From CAZDUS01 sp964508705 (GTDB lineage Bacteria > Verrucomicrobiota > Kiritimatiellia > CAIKKV01 > CAITUY01): a stretch of DNA of 16,766 nt. The stretch lies in contig CAZDUS010000044.1 of NCBI GenBank assembly GCA_964508705.1, forward strand, positions 1-16,766. The letters run 5' to 3'. Shown piece after piece: positions 14,618 to 16,766 of this stretch; within the stretch, counting starts at the first letter, position 1; every line of letters starts with the position of its first letter. Under the pieces are notes generated by a model, which saw nothing but the letters and a program-made list of their open reading frames with translations, did no database searches and was not told the DNA's origin. Both the position numbers and the translations under genes were made by a program.

Positions 14618-16435
14618 ATGAGCGCGGCCAAATCCCATAATTACGACGAGAGCAAAATCAAAACGCTCTCTTCCCTGGAACATATCCGGAAACGGACGGG
14701 TATGTATATCGGTCGTGTGGGTGATGGCTCAGATTACGACGACGGCATCTATGTGCTGGTCAAGGAAGTCATTGATAATGCCGTGGATGAATTCATCATG
14801 GGCTATGGCACCAAGGTGACGGTGGTGTTCAACGGGCCGCAAGTGACTGTTCGGGACTTCGGGCGGGGTATTCCACTCGGCAAGGTTGTGGAATGCGTTT
14901 CACGAATCAATACCGGGGCAAAGTATAATGATGAGGTGTTCCAGTTCAGTGTTGGCCTGAACGGGGTCGGCACCAAGGCGGTCAACGCCTTGTCGAAAGC
15001 ATTCAGGGTACGTAGTGTCCGGGCGGGCGAATTTGCCGAGGCGGAGTTCAAGCGCGGCAAGTTACTGCGTGAGAACAAGGGGAAGATTGACGAGCCTGAT
15101 GGCACGCTGGTCGAATTTGAGCCGGATGAGAGTATTTTCGGGCCAGTGAATTATGTGGCCGATCATTTGGTCCGCCGCATGCAGCTTTACACGTTTCTTA
15201 ATGCCGGGTTGACGATTGAATGCAACGGAAAGGCGTATTGTTCGCAAAACGGGTTGATGGATCTCATTCGCGATGAGGTGGGTGACGAGGCGTTGTATCC
15301 GGTGTTGCACCATCGTTCCAAGATGCTTGAAATTGCCTTTACCCATACCAACCGGTTTGAGGAAACGTTCCTTTCCTTTATTAATGGACAATTCACCAGC
15401 GACGGGGGGACCCATCTCAGCGCGTTCAGGGAAGGGTTGGTCAAGGGCTTCAACGAGGTGTCCAAGGGGAAGTTTGAAGGCGATGATGTGCGCGAGGGCA
15501 TGGCGGGGGCCGTGGCGGTGCGGATCAAGGATCCGGTGTTTGAATCGCAGACCAAGAACAAGCTCGGGAACACGGAGCTTCGGAGTGATCTGGTTCAGCA
15601 GGTGCGGGAAGTCGTGGCGGATATGCTGCACCGGAATCCCAAGGCGATGGAAATCGCGATTAAAAAGATCGAAGAAACCGTCAAGTTACGCAAGGAACTG
15701 CAGTCTATCAAGAAGATCGCGCGGGAAAGGTCACGTGCCACCTCGATCCGTGTGCCGCAACTCAAGGACTGCAAGATTCACTTTGACCGGGCGACCGGGG
15801 AAGGCAAGGATTCGACGTTGTTTATCACGGAGGGGCAGTCGGCGTCGGGGTCGATTGTCAGTTGCCGCGATGTGGCGACGCAGGCGATTTTCACCCTGCG
15901 CGGCAAGCCGCTCAATGTCTGCGAATTGAACCGTGACATCATGTATAAGAATGAGGAGCTCTATAACCTCATGCGCAGTCTGGATGTCGAGGAGTCGGTC
16001 GAGCGATTGCGCTATAACCGGATTGTGCTGGCCACGGATGCGGATGTGGATGGTTTGCATATCCGGAATCTATTGCTGACGTTCTTTTTGCGCTTCTTTG
16101 AGCCGGTGGTGCATGAGGGGCATATCCATATCCTGGAGACGCCGTTGTTTCGGGTGCGGAACAAGAGTCGGACGATCTACTGTTATTCCGAGGATGAGCG
16201 CGATGCGGCGATGAAGGATATCGGGCGCGCTGCTGAGGTGACCCGGTTCAAAGGGCTTGGTGAGATTTCGCCTTCCGAGTTCAAGCAGTTCATCGGGCCT
16301 GATATACGGCTGACGCCGGTCAGCGTTGAACACCGGCACAGTATTCCTGGGTTGCTATCGTTTTACATGGGGCGCAATACACCGGAGCGTCGGCAGTACA
16401 TCATGAATAACCTGACGGTGGAGGCACCGCCGTGA
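14618..16435 (+). CDS. parE: DNA topoisomerase IV subunit B (ParE), GyrB-like ATPase
   Basis: This is the ATPase and TOPRIM subunit (605 residues) of a type IIA topoisomerase that decatenates daughter chromosomes. The GHKL ATPase has KEVIDNAVDEF (Glu 50, Asn 54), VRDFGRGIP (Asp 80) and the lid GLNGVGTKAVNALS (113-126). The transducer domain has the switch lysine in QTKNKLGN (Lys 315). The TOPRIM domain has Glu 405 in FITEGQSASGS, TLRGKPLNV and the metal-binding ATDADVDG (Asp 474, 476, 478). The end carries RFKGLGEISPSEF. Within the TOPRIM motif, Gln 407 stands where GyrB/ParE proteins usually have Asp (EGDSA). The lack of the ~170-residue GyrB insert, the short N-terminus and the partner gene favour ParE over GyrB; it resembles the Bacteroidetes/Chlamydiae-type enzymes. 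No ribosome site precedes ATG 14618. The stop overlaps the parC start by four bases. Confidence 0.9.
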   Translation: MSAAKSHNYDESKIKTLSSLEHIRKRTGMYIGRVGDGSDYDDGIYVLVKEVIDNAVDEFIMGYGTKVTVVFNGPQVTVRDFGRGIPLGKVVECVSRINTGAKYNDEVFQFSVGLNGVGTKAVNALSKAFRVRSVRAGEFAEAEFKRGKLLRENKGKIDEPDGTLVEFEPDESIFGPVNYVADHLVRRMQLYTFLNAGLTIECNGKAYCSQNGLMDLIRDEVGDEALYPVLHHRSKMLEIAFTHTNRFEETFLSFINGQFTSDGGTHLSAFREGLVKGFNEVSKGKFEGDDVREGMAGAVAVRIKDPVFESQTKNKLGNTELRSDLVQQVREVVADMLHRNPKAMEIAIKKIEETVKLRKELQSIKKIARERSRATSIRVPQLKDCKIHFDRATGEGKDSTLFITEGQSASGSIVSCRDVATQAIFTLRGKPLNVCELNRDIMYKNEELYNLMRSLDVEESVERLRYNRIVLATDADVDGLHIRNLLLTFFLRFFEPVVHEGHIHILETPLFRVRNKSRTIYCYSEDERDAAMKDIGRAAEVTRFKGLGEISPSEFKQFIGPDIRLTPVSVEHRHSIPGLLSFYMGRNTPERRQYIMNNLTVEAPP

Positions 16436-16766
16436 GTGACCAACCGGAGCTGTTTCCAAATGATGAGTTAGCCGGGCCGGTTGCGGAGGCGATGGCCGAG
16501 AGCCGGATGACGGGGCGTGTCCGCGACATTGCCGCGTTGCCGGAGGGGCCCCTCAAGCGATTGGTGGATAGCAACTTCATTCAATATGCCTCCTATGTCA
16601 TCCGTGACCGGGCTATTCCGGATCTTGATGACGGACTCAAGCCGGTTCAGCGCCGGATCCTTCATTCGTTGCACGAAAATTATGATGGCAAATTTATCAA
16701 GGTGGCCAACATTGTTGGTTACTGCATGCAGTTTCATCCGCACGGCGACGCTTCCATTGGCGATGC
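16432..16766 (+). CDS. parC: DNA topoisomerase IV subunit A (ParC), 5' end only
   Basis: The frame is open from GTG 16432 to the window edge, giving 111 codons of the DNA-breaking subunit that partners ParE. After a ~40-residue variable N-terminal tail come the GyrA/ParC hallmarks SNFIQYASYVIRDRAIPDL, DDGLKPVQRRILHSL, KFIKVANIVGYCMQFHPHGD and ASIGDA. These match the winged-helix region just before the catalytic tyrosine, which lies beyond the window. The start is well supported: GGAGG at 16420-16424 sits seven bases upstream, and GTGA overlaps the parE stop, implying coupled translation of equal subunits. The motif spacing resembles Bacteroidetes-type ParC rather than GyrA, although gyrA cannot be fully excluded from the fragment. 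Confidence 0.9.
   Translation, partial: MSDQPELFPNDELAGPVAEAMAESRMTGRVRDIAALPEGPLKRLVDSNFIQYASYVIRDRAIPDLDDGLKPVQRRILHSLHENYDGKFIKVANIVGYCMQFHPHGDASIGD

Noticed and set aside
1..16766. CRISPR arrays, tRNA or rRNA genes, transposase genes
   Set aside because: No regularly spaced repeats of CRISPR length, no tRNA-like cloverleaf arms and no transposase-like frames were seen.

Overview
This window is a stretch of bacterial chromosome, roughly 55-60% GC by eye. Most genes are housekeeping genes and mostly on the + strand, with G-rich codons (GCG, GGG, TTG, GTG) and overlapping gene ends. The mix suggests the PVC superphylum, possibly Verrucomicrobiota, Kiritimatiellota or Lentisphaerota. The reasons are a ParE/ParC pair of the Bacteroidetes/Chlamydiae-like type, a topoisomerase I with a non-zinc-finger tail, and intergenic tracts of short-period tandem repeats and palindromes. 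This placement is inference and was not tested by a search.

Layout: (1) 1-819 is the 3' end of ligA (NAD-dependent DNA ligase). (2) 820-1000 is a repeat- and hairpin-bearing spacer between convergent genes. (3) 1001-2671 is ilvD on the - strand (branched-chain amino acid and pantothenate precursor synthesis). (4) 2926-7603 is a tight + strand cluster, dprA-topA-xerC, for DNA uptake and recombination, relaxation of supercoils, and chromosome-dimer resolution. It resembles the smf-topA-gid-codV order of Bacillus without gid/trmFO. (5) 7773-9686 is a lone multi-spanning GT-C-type glycosyltransferase whose base composition differs from its neighbours. (6) 9803-12237 on the - strand is a translationally coupled pair: a soluble REC-HisKA-HATPase-REC hybrid kinase and a response regulator made only of two receiver domains. 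(7) 12238-12662 is a 425-base gap holding a 14-base duplication and a 133-base nested inverted repeat. (8) 12663-14513 is a homocysteine methyltransferase/methylenetetrahydrofolate reductase fusion. (9) 14618-16766 is parE followed, with a GTGA overlap, by the 5' end of parC (topoisomerase IV).

The points most worth a second look are these. TopA lacks cysteines in its tail and carries three copies of an unfamiliar ~60-residue module. Two of the four receiver domains in the two-component pair have lost key phosphotransfer residues. The nested palindrome at 12352-12484 has wobble pairs that favour folding as + strand RNA. Short tandem tracts with a seven-base period, each with a different unit, lie just behind the stop codons of three + strand genes.
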